From Bacteroidia bacterium (GTDB lineage: Bacteria; Bacteroidota; Bacteroidia; M30B66): a stretch of 64,000 nucleotides of DNA. This document shows, in pieces, positions 18,700-29,062 of this stretch. Positions within the stretch are counted from its first letter, which is position 1, and each line of letters begins with the position of its first letter. The position numbers and the translations under genes were made by a program. The notes under the pieces are model-generated. The model searched no databases and was not told the DNA's origin. It saw nothing but the letters and a program-made list of their open reading frames with translations. The stretch spans positions 84,899 to 148,898 of the forward strand of contig JAGYKL010000007.1 of the NCBI GenBank assembly GCA_018401705.1, given 5' to 3'.

Positions 18700-19800
18700 A
18701 TGGCTTTAAAATGCGGCATTGTTGGACTACCCAACGTAGGTAAATCAACCTTATTTAACTGTTTAAGTAACGCTAAGGCTCAGGCTGCGAATTTCCCATT
18801 CTGCACTATTGAACCAAATGTAGGGGTTATTACTGTTCCTGATGAAAGACTTACTGAACTTTCGAAGTTTGTAAAGCCTGAAAGGATTGTTCCTACAACT
18901 GTTGAAATTGTTGATATTGCCGGTTTGGTTAAAGGAGCTAGTAAAGGAGAAGGATTAGGCAACCAGTTTCTTGGAAATATCAGAGAATGTGATGCCATTT
19001 TGCATGTTGTAAGATGCTTTGATGATCCAAATGTTGTTCACGTTGATGGAGATGTGAACCCGGTAAGAGACAAAGAAGTAATTGACTTGGAGCTTCAGCT
19101 GAAAGATTTAGATACCATTGAAAAGCGTATTCAAAAAGTTGAAAGACAAGCAAAAGCGGGCGATAAGGATTCTAAAAAAGCGCTCGATTTATTTACAAGA
19201 TACCGTGAAGTTCTTTTACAGGGTAAATCAGCCAGAAGTGTTATTTTAGAAAGACCTGATGATATTGAGCTTGCGAATGAATTATTTCTACTTACAAATA
19301 AGCCCGTGCTTTATGTATGTAATGTAGATGAAACATCTGCTATCAATGGGAATGCTCATGTAGAAGCTGTGAAAGCTGCTGTTGCTGATGAACATGCTGA
19401 AATAATGATAATAACTGCAGCCATGGAATCGGAAATAGCCCAGTTGGAAACCTATGAAGATAAAATGGCATTCCTTTCTGAAATTGGTTTGAGTGAGCCT
19501 GGTGTAAATAAACTAATAAAGTCTGCTTATAGATTACTTGATTTGGAAACATACTTCACTGCAGGCGTTAAGGAAGTTAGAGCATGGACAATCACAAAAG
19601 GCATGAAAGCTCCACAGGCAGCAGGCGTAATTCACACAGATTTTGAGAAAGGATTCATCAGAGCTGAAGTAATCAAATATGAAGATTTCATCAAATATGG
19701 TTCTGAGGCTGCTTGTCGTGAAAATGGCAAACTCTCTGTTGAAGGAAAGGAATATGTTACGCATGACGGTGATATCATGCATTTCCGATTCAATGTTTAG
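18700..19800 (+). CDS. ychF: redox-regulated ATPase YchF (Obg family)
   Basis: The product is 366 residues. The P-loop GLPNVGKS is followed by TLFNCLSNAKAQAANFPFCTIEPNVG (G2) and the G3 DIAGLVKGASKGEGLGNQFL. The G4 position reads CNVDE instead of NKxD, the substitution that makes YchF prefer ATP over GTP. The helical insertion and C-terminal TGS domain (about 280-366; ITKGMKAPQAAGVIHTDFEKGFIRAEV) are complete. It is a ribosome-associated ATPase linked to stress responses. Confidence 0.96.
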   Translation: MALKCGIVGLPNVGKSTLFNCLSNAKAQAANFPFCTIEPNVGVITVPDERLTELSKFVKPERIVPTTVEIVDIAGLVKGASKGEGLGNQFLGNIRECDAILHVVRCFDDPNVVHVDGDVNPVRDKEVIDLELQLKDLDTIEKRIQKVERQAKAGDKDSKKALDLFTRYREVLLQGKSARSVILERPDDIELANELFLLTNKPVLYVCNVDETSAINGNAHVEAVKAAVADEHAEIMIITAAMESEIAQLETYEDKMAFLSEIGLSEPGVNKLIKSAYRLLDLETYFTAGVKEVRAWTITKGMKAPQAAGVIHTDFEKGFIRAEVIKYEDFIKYGSEAACRENGKLSVEGKEYVTHDGDIMHFRFNV

Positions 19801-19809
19801 TTAGACAAT

Positions 19810-20469
19810 CTATCCGCTGTAAGCGGAATAATAAAATTGGAGCGTACTTAGTTCTAATGCTACTAAATAGCCATGACCAGGGCGACCAGGAAAAACACAA
19901 CCTGCATCCAAATTAAGGACACTTCCTCTTTGATTCAATACTTCGCTTAGAATTTGCGGGGTGTGCCCATGAATAATTATTCGGTCTCTAAGCCACTCTT
20001 TATTTACTTGCATTTTCCGTATCCACAAGAAAGCGTCTTCATTTTGCAGAGGATCTTTTTCACTAAAATCAAGTCCGGCATGAACCAGAATTAGATTGTT
20101 ATGAAAAACAATTTTCTGGCTTAATTTCATTTCATTTAGATACTTTTCAGGGATTTCGCTTGCTCTCGTAACCCGAAATGAGTCTAATACTTCTTTCCCT
20201 CCGCACTTAATCCAAAATTGATGAGCTTCTTCATCTTCAAGAGCATTCAACAATAATTGCTCATGATTTCCTCGTAAAATCTTAACATCTATGCCGTTTT
20301 CCCTTAGCATAAAAACTTCATCAAACACTCCTTTTGTGTTTGGTCCTCGATCGATTAAATCTCCTAAAACGTAAACCTTATCTCCAGATTCAAGCTTAAG
20401 CTTTGAATTTAGAAGTTTCTGAAATGTGCCAGAGCATCCATGAATGTCTCCGATGGCAAAGACTCTCAA
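19810..20469 (-). CDS. metallophosphoesterase (serine/threonine phosphatase 1 / ApaH-like)
   Basis: The product is 219 residues. All PPP-family metal motifs are present: GDIHG near the N-terminus, GDLIDRG, GNHE and a late HGHTP, plus the HAGLDF block. The length is close to bacterial PrpA-type phosphatases; ApaH itself is longer. It should be a cytoplasmic Mn/Fe-dependent phosphatase acting on phosphoproteins or dinucleoside polyphosphates; the choice is open. It lies 19 bases downstream of the S8 protease gene on the same strand, so co-transcription is possible. Confidence 0.88.
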   Translation of the reverse strand: MRVFAIGDIHGCSGTFQKLLNSKLKLESGDKVYVLGDLIDRGPNTKGVFDEVFMLRENGIDVKILRGNHEQLLLNALEDEEAHQFWIKCGGKEVLDSFRVTRASEIPEKYLNEMKLSQKIVFHNNLILVHAGLDFSEKDPLQNEDAFLWIRKMQVNKEWLRDRIIIHGHTPQILSEVLNQRGSVLNLDAGCVFPGRPGHGYLVALELSTLQFYYSAYSG

Positions 20470-20488
20470 TAATAATTAAATTTAAAAA

Positions 20489-23400
20489 TCATTCCTGCTT
20501 CGCAGTAATAACAATTTGCTCAACAAAAGATTGCTTTTCATTTATAATTTGCACGAAGTACAAGCCTGCAGAAAAGTCATTCAATAGAATTACTCCATTT
20601 TGAGAAAAGCCTTTATGAGCAAGCTGACCATTACTTTGATATATGAGATATTCAAAGGAAGAAAGCCCTTCTACTCTCACAAAACCCTTAGCTGGATTCG
20701 GAAACAAACTAAGTTTTTGATCAAATGTTGACGAAATTCCTACAGCACCTTCAAAATTAAAACCATTAGATTTGCGACTACAGCCATTCTGGCTTGTTAC
20801 CTCAACAAAATATAACCCATCCTGCGATGGTTCATAATTCTGTGAATTAGCTCCAACAATAGGCTCATTATTAAAATACCACTGATAAGAAAATCCTTCG
20901 GAAGAAGAAAGCACTCCATTAGAATCATCGATAGTAGGTTGATCAGGAAGTTCATTAACAATTAATGTGAAATCGGCAGTTGATTCGCAACCGGCAAGTG
21001 AAGTTCCTGTTAATGTATATGTTGTAGTCTGAGATGGATTTGCCGTTATCGTTTCTCCTGTGGTTGAAGAAATAGCAATTACAGGAGACCACTGATAATC
21101 AGCTGCTCCAAATCCTGTTAAAGTTGTAGGAGTTCCTTTGCAAATTTCTGAGGGATTAGCTGCAATACTTAATGCTGGAGAAGCTTCAACAACAATGAAG
21201 TTTGTTTTTACTTCTGTGTCCTGACCAAATATATTTGAAGCCAATAATGATACCTGATAAACTCCAGGCGATAGATAAGAAACTGTTGGATTTACATCAT
21301 TTGAAGTAGCTGGTGTTCCTCCTGCGAAAGTCCATTCATAGCTACCTGGTTGATTTCCACTTAAGTTAGTAAATAAGATCTCTTCACCTTCACAAATAGT
21401 AGCATTGCCGGCAACAGTAAAATCCGCAATTGCTGGAGCGCCAGCAATTGTACCGTCAATATTAATATTGTCTAAATACAGATTATTACCATAATTATTA
21501 TAGCCTTCAAACTTTATCCTAATACCTGTTAAACCTGAAAAAGCATTTAAATCAATTAATGTACAACCTGATCCAACTGGACCATCACACCAATCATCAG
21601 CTGATGCAGGTAAAAAATCTGCTGTTGAAATTGTTGCGGTTGCAAAACTTCCCTGCCCATTCTCTCCACCAATAAAGATGCGATTAGGATAAGTTTCACC
21701 GCAGTCTGTTGAAACACTAACAATCAGCGAATCGGTACTTCCGCTTTGGTATCTGCGATAAGAATGATCAAAAGTTAATATTAAATCGGTGTAGGCAGAA
21801 AAATTAAGGGTTGGAGTAATGAGAGCATCCCTCTGCCCGGTGGCAGAGTAACTGAAAAATGGAATTCTTGCTGATTTATTTCCCGGACTTGTTCCTGTTG
21901 TAGTAATTACTTCCCAACCTAAGCTATTGTCAGGATTACTCACTGTCCATCCATTTGCAGAAAAGTTTCCTGATTCAAACGTTTCATTGAATGGCAAGGC
22001 AATGCCAATTGGGGAAACAATGCTAAACATCATTGTTTTGCAATTATTTCCAGAAAAGCCATCTACTTGGATTCCGTTAATCGTGGAAGAGCAAATTGTT
22101 AATGTGTGATTTCCAATAATACTGGTAATTTCAGGCAATGTAACAAGCTGATTACTTTGAGAATTCAGCGTGCCATTCCATGTAAAAGATCCGGGATTTT
22201 GGGCGTCAATCTGATAGGTGATTAACAAACTTGAAATTGTTGACTGGCCAGTATTTCTTATGGAGATAACAGGTTGAAAAGTAGGATTGCAGGTTGAACC
22301 AGATGGTGAAACTATGGTTATAACACCTGCGTCAAAAGCCAAAGCACTTGCACTTGCACATTCCAAAGCTGCTTCTGCATTTATTCTCCCACTTCCAAGT
22401 TGACCAATATAGTTTCCATTCTGAGAATTAATGTTGTCGGCAGTAAGTTGAAGACAATCTAATACTTCTTGTGGAGTTAAGATTGGATTAGCAGATAACA
22501 TCAAACCACACAAACCAGCCACAAGCGGCGAAGCCATTGACGTACCGCTTTTGGATGAATAACTTGTTGATGGTATTGTACTTCTAATAGAAGACCCGGG
22601 TGCTGATATGTCAATCCAGGTTCCGTAATTAGAAAATGACGATTTTGCATCAGTGCTTGATGTTGAAGCTACCGAGATAACATTATTAAAACCTGCAGGA
22701 TAAAATGTAGTGCTAACATCATCATTTCCGGCTGCGGCAACCAAAACAACCCCGGCATTATTGCCAGAGTTCATGATATTTTGTCCTGTTTGGCTACCTC
22801 CAGAGCCTCCCCAAGACATATTAATTACATCTGCATTGTTGTCTATTGCCCAAACAACTCCTTCATAACCATCAGTTATAAAATCCGGATCATTGGTTGA
22901 TTTAATTGGAATTAAACTTATTCCGAATCCAATTGAAGCGACACCAGTTCCATTATTGGTTTCTGCCCCTACAATTCCAGCTACGTGAGTACCGTGATCG
23001 TAAGCATTATTTGGAGGGTTGGGGTCATTGTCATTATCGGCAACGTCTCTCCCTGCAAGACAAACATCATTCAAATCTGGGTGGGTTGTTTGAACAGCAT
23101 CATCAACAATAGCAACCTTTATTGAACTACTCCCTGTAGAAATATCCCAAGCTTGTTGTGCCCTAATTTTATATAAGCTCCACTGACCTGAGCTTCCTGT
23201 ATTGTTTGGCCCTAAGTCATTTGGAGTTAATGTTACCTTATGAAGGGGTACTTTTTCGGCATATTCAATCTGAGTTTGGGCTTTGAGGTAATTAATAAAC
23301 TCCTCAACCTCTTCCACTTTATTGAAGTATACCCTAAAAACTCTTCTAATATTCTCATCTTTTGCAAAATAAAAAGAAGATCTGAGCTTTGTAATTTCAA

Positions 23401-23596
23401 ATTGTTCAGCAACGTTTCCTAAGAATTCAAAATCTGATATTTCAGCTTTGTCGCTTGAATATTTTGCTGGCAGCTCTGCTTCATTTTTGATTTTAAAATA
23501 AATCTGGCCATCAAAATAATTAGCAGAAAAATTCTGCGCTTTTGCATTTAATTGAATAATCCCCAAAAATGCAATCAATAAAAATAATCTCTTCAT
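20489..23596 (-). CDS. S8 subtilisin-like protease with PKD/Ig-like domains and T9SS type-A tail
   Basis: The product is 1035 residues from ATG 23596. A start 57 bases upstream would bury the signal peptide (about 1-21, ending AKAQ). A propeptide (about 25-120) is followed by the S8 catalytic domain with D165 (VAIVDDAV), H201 (YDHGTHVAG), oxyanion N291 (AAAGNDD) and S353 (SGTSMASP). Next come a CARDB-like region, a jelly-roll domain (about 535-710), a PKD domain (TNLSGNQPGSYEWTFAGG), Ig-like repeats, and a type-A T9SS domain (LSLFPNPAKGFVRVEG...AGLYFVQII). It is a secreted, probably surface-attached protease. Confidence 0.92.
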   Translation of the reverse strand: MKRLFLLIAFLGIIQLNAKAQNFSANYFDGQIYFKIKNEAELPAKYSSDKAEISDFEFLGNVAEQFEITKLRSSFYFAKDENIRRVFRVYFNKVEEVEEFINYLKAQTQIEYAEKVPLHKVTLTPNDLGPNNTGSSGQWSLYKIRAQQAWDISTGSSSIKVAIVDDAVQTTHPDLNDVCLAGRDVADNDNDPNPPNNAYDHGTHVAGIVGAETNNGTGVASIGFGISLIPIKSTNDPDFITDGYEGVVWAIDNNADVINMSWGGSGGSQTGQNIMNSGNNAGVVLVAAAGNDDVSTTFYPAGFNNVISVASTSSTDAKSSFSNYGTWIDISAPGSSIRSTIPSTSYSSKSGTSMASPLVAGLCGLMLSANPILTPQEVLDCLQLTADNINSQNGNYIGQLGSGRINAEAALECASASALAFDAGVITIVSPSGSTCNPTFQPVISIRNTGQSTISSLLITYQIDAQNPGSFTWNGTLNSQSNQLVTLPEITSIIGNHTLTICSSTINGIQVDGFSGNNCKTMMFSIVSPIGIALPFNETFESGNFSANGWTVSNPDNSLGWEVITTTGTSPGNKSARIPFFSYSATGQRDALITPTLNFSAYTDLILTFDHSYRRYQSGSTDSLIVSVSTDCGETYPNRIFIGGENGQGSFATATISTADFLPASADDWCDGPVGSGCTLIDLNAFSGLTGIRIKFEGYNNYGNNLYLDNINIDGTIAGAPAIADFTVAGNATICEGEEILFTNLSGNQPGSYEWTFAGGTPATSNDVNPTVSYLSPGVYQVSLLASNIFGQDTEVKTNFIVVEASPALSIAANPSEICKGTPTTLTGFGAADYQWSPVIAISSTTGETITANPSQTTTYTLTGTSLAGCESTADFTLIVNELPDQPTIDDSNGVLSSSEGFSYQWYFNNEPIVGANSQNYEPSQDGLYFVEVTSQNGCSRKSNGFNFEGAVGISSTFDQKLSLFPNPAKGFVRVEGLSSFEYLIYQSNGQLAHKGFSQNGVILLNDFSAGLYFVQIINEKQSFVEQIVITAKQE

Positions 23597-23743
23597 AAAA
23601 ATCTCTCGAACAAACAAAGTTATATAAACTAAGTCTTTAGCCCAATTGTTCATTCTTTTAATTCGTTCAAAATCTTACATTTTCAACAATATCATCCTAC
23701 CTAATGGAAAAGGAAGCACTTGCTCTTAGAAAAAACAAAATTT

Positions 23744-24331
23744 CTATAAGAGCATAGCACTAATAATTTCTTCAATAATATCCTGCGATTTATTGTCATT
23801 GTACCATTTCTGGAGATCCAGAATAGCGTCCTCTTTAGATGTGTTTTTTGCTTTGTGCTCATAAAATAGCTTTTGAGCTTTTTCAGGCCTTGGGCCCCAA
23901 TGCTTAAGCACCATTCCATCTTCAGGTTTAGAAATAACCAATATTGGGATAGATCTACCGCCATTCGTCAAAAACGAATCTATCAACTCAGGATGCTCAT
24001 CCCTTAAAACTATTTTCAATTTAATATTTTCATTCAAGGTTGCAATTTTTGCTATTACGGGAACAGATTGAGCTGCATCTCCGCACCATGCTTCGGTAAT
24101 GAGCAGCCAATTTTGAGCTTGTGCAGATTGAATTTGATGTAACTGTTCGTCAGTAAATTTCAAGTGATTAAAAACTCTTTTTGTACGCTGATAATTAAGC
24201 ATAGTATAGTGGCTCATTGCATCATCTTGTAGAGCTCCTGTGGTTCTTCCTTGAGCAACTAATTGTTCATGAAGTTGAAAGTAATCTTGCCATGAATAGG
24301 AGTTTTTCAAGTCTTCTGTTGAGATAATCAT
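23744..24331 (-). CDS. thioredoxin-like protein without CxxC
   Basis: The product is 195 residues. A helical N-terminal third (about 1-65) precedes a thioredoxin fold with WLLITEAWCGDAAQSVPVI. The active site reads WCGDA, so only the first cysteine is kept. A cis-proline follows in RSIPILVI, with GPRPEKAQ after it. This matches the Thioredoxin_9 group common in Bacteroidota. With one cysteine it cannot act as a normal disulphide reductase; it may bind or transfer a thiol, for example with bacillithiol (bshC is in this window). No signal peptide is seen. It is a single gene, divergent from parE. Confidence 0.85.
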   Translation of the reverse strand: MIISTEDLKNSYSWQDYFQLHEQLVAQGRTTGALQDDAMSHYTMLNYQRTKRVFNHLKFTDEQLHQIQSAQAQNWLLITEAWCGDAAQSVPVIAKIATLNENIKLKIVLRDEHPELIDSFLTNGGRSIPILVISKPEDGMVLKHWGPRPEKAQKLFYEHKAKNTSKEDAILDLQKWYNDNKSQDIIEEIISAMLL

Positions 24332-24415
24332 AATTTGAACAATGGATGTTTAATTTTTTAACCTTGATGGTGGATAAATGAATTGATTCCTTACTAAAAA
24401 GAATGAACAAGATTG

Positions 24416-24423
24416 TACTTTTG
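24416..24423 (+). promoter_or_regulatory. -7 promoter element of parE
   Basis: TACTTTTG is an exact TAnnTTTG match only 4 bases before the parE ATG, so the transcript may be leaderless or start within a few bases of the codon. Confidence 0.55.
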
Positions 24424-24427
24424 TTTT

Positions 24428-26311
24428 ATGGCTGAGAACAAAGATTTCAATTATTCAGAAGACTCAATTAAATCACTTGATTGGAAAGAACACATCAGGC
24501 TAAGGCCAGGTATGTATATTGGCAAGTTAGGCGATGGTTCTTCGATGGATGATGGTGTTTATGTGCTTTTGAAAGAAGTCATGGATAACTGCATCGATGA
24601 GTATGTGATGGGGTTTGGAAAGAGGATTGAAATCTCTATCAAAGACAGGGTTGTAAAAGTCAGAGATTACGGAAGAGGAATTCCTTTGGGAAAAGTGGTT
24701 GATGTTGTATCAAAAATCAATACAGGAGCTAAATACGATTCTGTCGCCTTTAAAAAGTCTGTTGGTCTAAATGGTGTTGGAACTAAAGCTGTTAATGCTT
24801 TAAGCAGCTATTTCAAAGTTCAGGCTGTTAGAGATAACATGATGAAAATGGCCGAATTTGAACAGGGTAATTTAACAAACGACCCTGCACAAGAAGAGAC
24901 CAAGGAAAATAGAGGAACTATGGTTCAGTTTCTCCCTGATGAGAAAATCTTCGGAAATTTCAAATTCATCAATGAGTACATTGAAAAGATGCTCTGGAAT
25001 TATGCATATCTAAATACCGGTCTGAGCATTCATTTCAACGGTAATGTTTACAAATCTGAACGTGGATTATATGATCTTCTGGAGCAAAACCTTAGTGCTG
25101 AACCTCTTTATCCAATTATCCACCTGAAAGGTGAGGATATTGAGATTGCATTAACTCATGGCGCCCAGTATAGTGAAGAATACTATTCGTTTGTGAATGG
25201 TCAGCATACTACTCAAGGAGGAACTCATCAGGCATCACTTAGAGAAGCAGTGGTAAAAACCGTAAGGGATTTTTACAAGAAAGATTTTGATGCTAATGAC
25301 ATCCGCCAATCAATAATTGCAGCAATAAGTATAAAGGTAATTGAACCAGTTTTTGAGAGTCAAACCAAAACTAAATTAGGTTCACAGAATTTAGGTCCTG
25401 AAGGCCCTGCAATTAGGACTTTTGTTATTGATTTCTTAAAAACAGAGTTAGACAATTATTTGCATAAGCATAGTGATGTAGCTGATGTTCTATTGCAGAA
25501 GATTATTCAAAGTGAAAAAGAAAGAAAGGAGCTTTCTGGAATTCGCAAGCTGGCAAGAGAAAGAGCTAAAAAAGTAAGTTTACATAATAAGAAGCTTCGC
25601 GATTGCAGGGTTCATTATAATTCTAATCATGCCGACAGGCTAAATACAACACTCTTTATAACTGAGGGAGATTCGGCTTCTGGTTCAATTACAAAAAGTA
25701 GAGATGTTAATACACAAGCTGTATTCTCATTAAAGGGAAAGCCGCTTAATTGCTATGGCCTCACAAAGAAGATTGTTTATGAAAATGAAGAATTCAATCT
25801 ACTTCAGAGTGCATTAAATATTGAAGACGGACTAGATGATTTAAGATATAACAATATCGTTATTGCAACAGATGCCGATGTTGATGGTATGCACATTCGC
25901 CTCTTAATGATTACCTTTTTCCTCCAGTTTTTCCCTGATTTGGTTAAGAACGGGCATTTATATATTCTGCAAACTCCTCTCTTTAGAGTAAGGAATAAAA
26001 AAGACACCTTCTATTGCTATTCTGAAGATGAAAGAAGAGATGCCATAAAAAAAACAGGTAAGAACCCTGAAATAACGCGATTTAAAGGTTTAGGTGAAAT
26101 TTCTCCTGATGAATTCAAACACTTTATTGGCAAAGACATAAGACTTGAGCCAGTCATGTTTAAAAGGGAAGAAAATCTACCTCAATTACTCGAGTTTTAT
26201 ATGGGCAAAAACACTCCCGACAGGCAGCTTTTTATTATAGATCATTTGAAAGTCGAAAAAGACCTTCTGGAGGAAGATCCTATTGAGAATAGCTTGGCTT
26301 CTGCCGAATGA
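24428..26311 (+). CDS. parE: type IIA DNA topoisomerase subunit B (topoisomerase IV)
   Basis: The product is 627 residues from ATG 24428. GHKL ATPase domain: [14 protein letters not shown]-x-x-DNCIDE (ATP-Mg Asn), DYGRGIP and [13 protein letters not shown]. The transducer domain carries the QTKTKLGS lysine loop. TOPRIM domain: [17 protein letters not shown] and [10 protein letters not shown]. The length fits ParE-type subunits of Bacteroidota; GyrB would normally be about 640-650 and start differently. ParE with ParC decatenates chromosomes. No parC gene follows here; the next genes are the secreted cassettes. Confidence 0.9.
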   Translation: MAENKDFNYSEDSIKSLDWKEHIRLRPGMYIGKLGDGSSMDDGVYVLLKEVMDNCIDEYVMGFGKRIEISIKDRVVKVRDYGRGIPLGKVVDVVSKINTGAKYDSVAFKKSVGLNGVGTKAVNALSSYFKVQAVRDNMMKMAEFEQGNLTNDPAQEETKENRGTMVQFLPDEKIFGNFKFINEYIEKMLWNYAYLNTGLSIHFNGNVYKSERGLYDLLEQNLSAEPLYPIIHLKGEDIEIALTHGAQYSEEYYSFVNGQHTTQGGTHQASLREAVVKTVRDFYKKDFDANDIRQSIIAAISIKVIEPVFESQTKTKLGSQNLGPEGPAIRTFVIDFLKTELDNYLHKHSDVADVLLQKIIQSEKERKELSGIRKLARERAKKVSLHNKKLRDCRVHYNSNHADRLNTTLFITEGDSASGSITKSRDVNTQAVFSLKGKPLNCYGLTKKIVYENEEFNLLQSALNIEDGLDDLRYNNIVIATDADVDGMHIRLLMITFFLQFFPDLVKNGHLYILQTPLFRVRNKKDTFYCYSEDERRDAIKKTGKNPEITRFKGLGEISPDEFKHFIGKDIRLEPVMFKREENLPQLLEFYMGKNTPDRQLFIIDHLKVEKDLLEEDPIENSLASAE

Positions 26312-26391
26312 CTTACTTTTGAGGCGATTTTATTCTGATTCAGGTCAGAATCTAGAATTATTAAATCTATTACCAAAGAATTGAATTTGTC

Positions 26392-26488
26392 TTACATGTA
26401 ATTTGCATCATTACAAATTATTACCACATTGAATATCTGAGCTTTAGCAATAGCTGAATTGCATCAATAAACATATTCTTACATATGT
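26392..26488 (+). promoter_or_regulatory. TTACATGTAA and TTACATATGT motifs upstream of cassette 1
   Basis: A self-complementary TTACATGTAA (26392-26401) and a TTACATATGT (26479-26488) lie 170 and 83 bases before the cassette-1 start. A TATCGTTG (26539-26546), one mismatch from TAnnTTTG, is 51 bases after the second motif. Equivalent motifs occur upstream of cassettes 2 and 3. The binding protein is unknown. Confidence 0.4.
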
Positions 26489-26570
26489 CAGGAGATTTGA
26501 ATTTGACCAATCTATAAAGGCAACCGTGTAAACGTCTTTATCGTTGAGGAACCCAAAAAACATTTAGTCC

Positions 26571-27083
26571 ATGGAGAACCTCGACTCTGTAAAATCAATT
26601 TCTTCAGTAATCAAAAGAACAGCATTTATTGCTGGATTACTTTTTTGTGGAGCTGGTGCAAATGCACAAAGCAATGAAATCTCGTTTAAAGTAGCTCCTC
26701 CTGCTGAAGCCAAAGAATTAGTTAAAGATAGCGTAGACAATTTTCTATCATTTTCACCAGTATATGTCGAAGGTAAGACTTACCTGAGATGGTTGGTAGA
26801 AAACGATAAAAAGGACGGTGTTTTTATTGTTGAAAGGTCAGAAGATGGCGATCAATATGAAGCATTAGGCTTTAAAGATCGTGTTGGCTCTGAAAAGAAC
26901 GTAAACCTCTTTTATTCTTATGTCGATGATGCTCCTCCAGCAGGCTATGCTCATTATAGGATTATGCAGGTTGGTGTTGACCATACCTTCAACTATTCAG
27001 ATGCAGTTAGAGTAAAAACTAGTGCGGCTGCAAATTCAACAGGCAGCGCTTCTGTTCCTGTTACTGAAGAATCAGACAAGTAA
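26571..27083 (+). CDS. cassette 1 small secreted protein, fibronectin-III-like
   Basis: The product is 170 residues. After a signal peptide (about 1-33, ending ANAQ) a single beta-sandwich follows with blocks FLSFSPVYVEGKTYLRWLV, NDKKDG, FIVERSEDGDQYEALGF, KDRVG, NLFYSYVDD and YRIMQVGVDHTF. This is the fibronectin-III-like domain that normally sits just before T9SS tails in large exoproteins (pattern W...F.VERS.DG..F..I); here it stands alone and has no sorting domain. A Ser/Thr/Ala-rich tail ends the protein. It pairs with the large gene 21 bases downstream. No function is known. Confidence 0.75.
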   Translation: MENLDSVKSISSVIKRTAFIAGLLFCGAGANAQSNEISFKVAPPAEAKELVKDSVDNFLSFSPVYVEGKTYLRWLVENDKKDGVFIVERSEDGDQYEALGFKDRVGSEKNVNLFYSYVDDAPPAGYAHYRIMQVGVDHTFNYSDAVRVKTSAAANSTGSASVPVTEESDK

Positions 27084-27104
27084 TTTACCTCTAATTCATT
27101 CTGA

Positions 27105-28874
27105 ATGAAACTACGTTTACGAAATCGTAACAGACTCAGCTATCGTTTAAAAAGAAGACTCCGTCATGTAGCAGTTATTTCTACTATGTCGGCACTTTTA
27201 GGAGGTATATTTTACTTGTATACTTTCATTGGACAAGTTAGCGAAATCAGAGCTTCCGAAAAAGAAGCCCAGAATAATCCAAAAACAGCTATTCTTGAAG
27301 GTTTTTCAGGAAGAAAGAAAATCAGTATCCATACTGATAAGCTTCCTAAAGAAGAAACTCTTTATCACTTCCCATTATTAGTCAGTTTAAGACTCGATGA
27401 ATTAATGAGTGTGCAACACGGAGGAATGGTTTCTGGTCGCGACGGAGAAGACATTGTTTTTACATCTCCTGACGGCGAGACAATTATACCTTATCAAATA
27501 GAGCGCTTTGAACCTGTTTCAGGAAAATTATTAGCATGGGTGAGACTTGACACTTTATCGTCTTCAAACAATGCAATTTATATGTATTATGGGAAGTCTG
27601 ATGCTGTATCGTTTGAAAGCAATAAAACTTTTGACAAGCCATATGAGTTGGTATGGCATCTTAACAGAGGCCTTCAGCCGGATGGTCCAGTTGCAGTTGC
27701 TGGTGAATATCGTTCCATTAAAGATGAAGAAGGCAGATTTGCTGCTGCAAAGGACTTCCTAGCTTATGGTGGCGCCCATGCAAAGTTTGAAAGTGCTACT
27801 GACGTTAATTTTAGCGGCGACATAAGTGTTTCAACTTGGGTTAAAGCAACAAAAAGACCTTTTGATCAAGTAATTATAAGTAATTCAAGCCGTACCGGCG
27901 GATTCAGTCTTTGGCTTGACCAAAATGGGAAACCTATTTTTGAAATTATATCAGAAAAGGGCGACGTTTCAAGCATAGACAAAGTTGAAGGAGGAACATC
28001 ACTATTAGGTGATACTTGGTATAAATTAACAGGTATATTCTCCAGCAAAGACAGCACAGTATCTCTTTATGTGAATGGAGTGCTTGACAGAGAAACTAAA
28101 ACCAAAATTAGCTATCACGCCGGAGGCGATATAACTTTAGGTTCTACCAGTGATGGTAAAAGAGGATTTTATAATGGAATAATAGATGAAGTCAGAATTT
28201 CTTCTATCGCTCAGAGTCCAAACTACATAAAGTCTGAATATCTATCAGAATCAGATCCAGAAAGCTTTTTCACAATTGACGGGCAGGAAGTCTTTAGCGC
28301 TTCACCAAAATTAGCTAGTATTAAGAACCTCGAATCAGAAGTTAGCAATGAGCACGTAATTATTAGGTGGCAATCTGCTAAAGAGAAGAATCTTGATTAC
28401 TACATTTTAGAGAGATCTGTTGCCGGAGATAACTTTGTTGAAGTGGCTAGAACGCTAGGTAAAGGAAACACAGATGAAGACCATAGTTATTTTATCATAG
28501 ACCCTGCTCCTGTTTATGGAACAGCCTATTATAGAGTTAGAAGTACTTCCTTTAAAGGAGAAAGTCAAGTAACAGATATTCAAACAATTCACGTTTCTGC
28601 TCCAGTTGCCATTCTAGGCATTAATAAAATAGAGCCAAATCCATTTAACGATAAATTCCAAGTGTCTTTCAAAGCTGGCACTGAAGGAGATATCGACCTG
28701 AAACTTACTAGTATAAGTGGAAATATCGTGTACACAAAAAGCCTAAAACCTTCAGAACAATCTGAGAATTTATTTGAATTCAATTCTCCATCTAGCTTAA
28801 AGCCAGGCATTTATTTTCTAAGTATTCAGCAAGCTCAGGAAACAAAAACTGTGAAACTAATTAAGCAATTGTAA
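27105..28874 (+). CDS. cassette 1 large protein: DUF2341, LamG, Fn3-like, T9SS type-A tail
   Basis: The product is 589 residues. A very basic N-terminus of about 22 residues is followed by one hydrophobic helix (about 23-45), a signal anchor or long signal peptide. DUF2341 (about 68-185: GRKKISIHTDKL, YQIERFEPVSGKLLAWV, IYMYYGKSDA) is followed by a concanavalin-like LamG domain (about 205-380: NFSGDISVSTWVKA, GTSLLGDTWYKLTGIF, FYNGIIDEVRIS). A Fn3-like domain (about 400-500: RWQSAKEKNLDYYILERS) and a type-A T9SS tail (PNPFNDKFQVSF, LKPGIYFLSI, VKLIKQL) complete it. The domains suggest a surface carbohydrate- or matrix-binding protein. It is the second gene of a two-gene unit. Confidence 0.85.
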   Translation: MKLRLRNRNRLSYRLKRRLRHVAVISTMSALLGGIFYLYTFIGQVSEIRASEKEAQNNPKTAILEGFSGRKKISIHTDKLPKEETLYHFPLLVSLRLDELMSVQHGGMVSGRDGEDIVFTSPDGETIIPYQIERFEPVSGKLLAWVRLDTLSSSNNAIYMYYGKSDAVSFESNKTFDKPYELVWHLNRGLQPDGPVAVAGEYRSIKDEEGRFAAAKDFLAYGGAHAKFESATDVNFSGDISVSTWVKATKRPFDQVIISNSSRTGGFSLWLDQNGKPIFEIISEKGDVSSIDKVEGGTSLLGDTWYKLTGIFSSKDSTVSLYVNGVLDRETKTKISYHAGGDITLGSTSDGKRGFYNGIIDEVRISSIAQSPNYIKSEYLSESDPESFFTIDGQEVFSASPKLASIKNLESEVSNEHVIIRWQSAKEKNLDYYILERSVAGDNFVEVARTLGKGNTDEDHSYFIIDPAPVYGTAYYRVRSTSFKGESQVTDIQTIHVSAPVAILGINKIEPNPFNDKFQVSFKAGTEGDIDLKLTSISGNIVYTKSLKPSEQSENLFEFNSPSSLKPGIYFLSIQQAQETKTVKLIKQL

Positions 28875-29007
28875 GCATTTGAATAAATAATTGAAAATAA
28901 TCCCTAAATCTTACTCCCGAATAATAAATAAATCTAATTCAAAAAACCATCAAATACCTTAAGAAGCTATGACTTTAATAATTATACGCTAAAATTCAAA
29001 TTGATTT

Positions 29008-29038
29008 ATTACACATGTAAATGATACATGTTTGTAAT
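29008..29038 (+). promoter_or_regulatory. inverted repeat with TTACACATGT upstream of cassette 2
   Basis: Arms ATTACACATGTA and TACATGTTTGTAAT form an imperfect palindrome around a 5-base centre. The TTACACATGT (29009-29018) lies 84 bases before the cassette-2 start and 45 bases before a -7 element. Confidence 0.5.
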
Positions 29039-29062
29039 AAAATCTAAGCTGAACGAGGCCTA

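Noticed and set aside
26332..26351. Hairpin after parE (ATTCTGA / TCAGAAT) as terminator
   Set aside because: Only 7 weak base pairs and no T-run follow, so it is not called.
29008..29038. Palindrome upstream of cassette 2 as an intrinsic terminator
   Set aside because: It is AT-rich, has no T-run and lies close to a promoter, so an operator is more likely.
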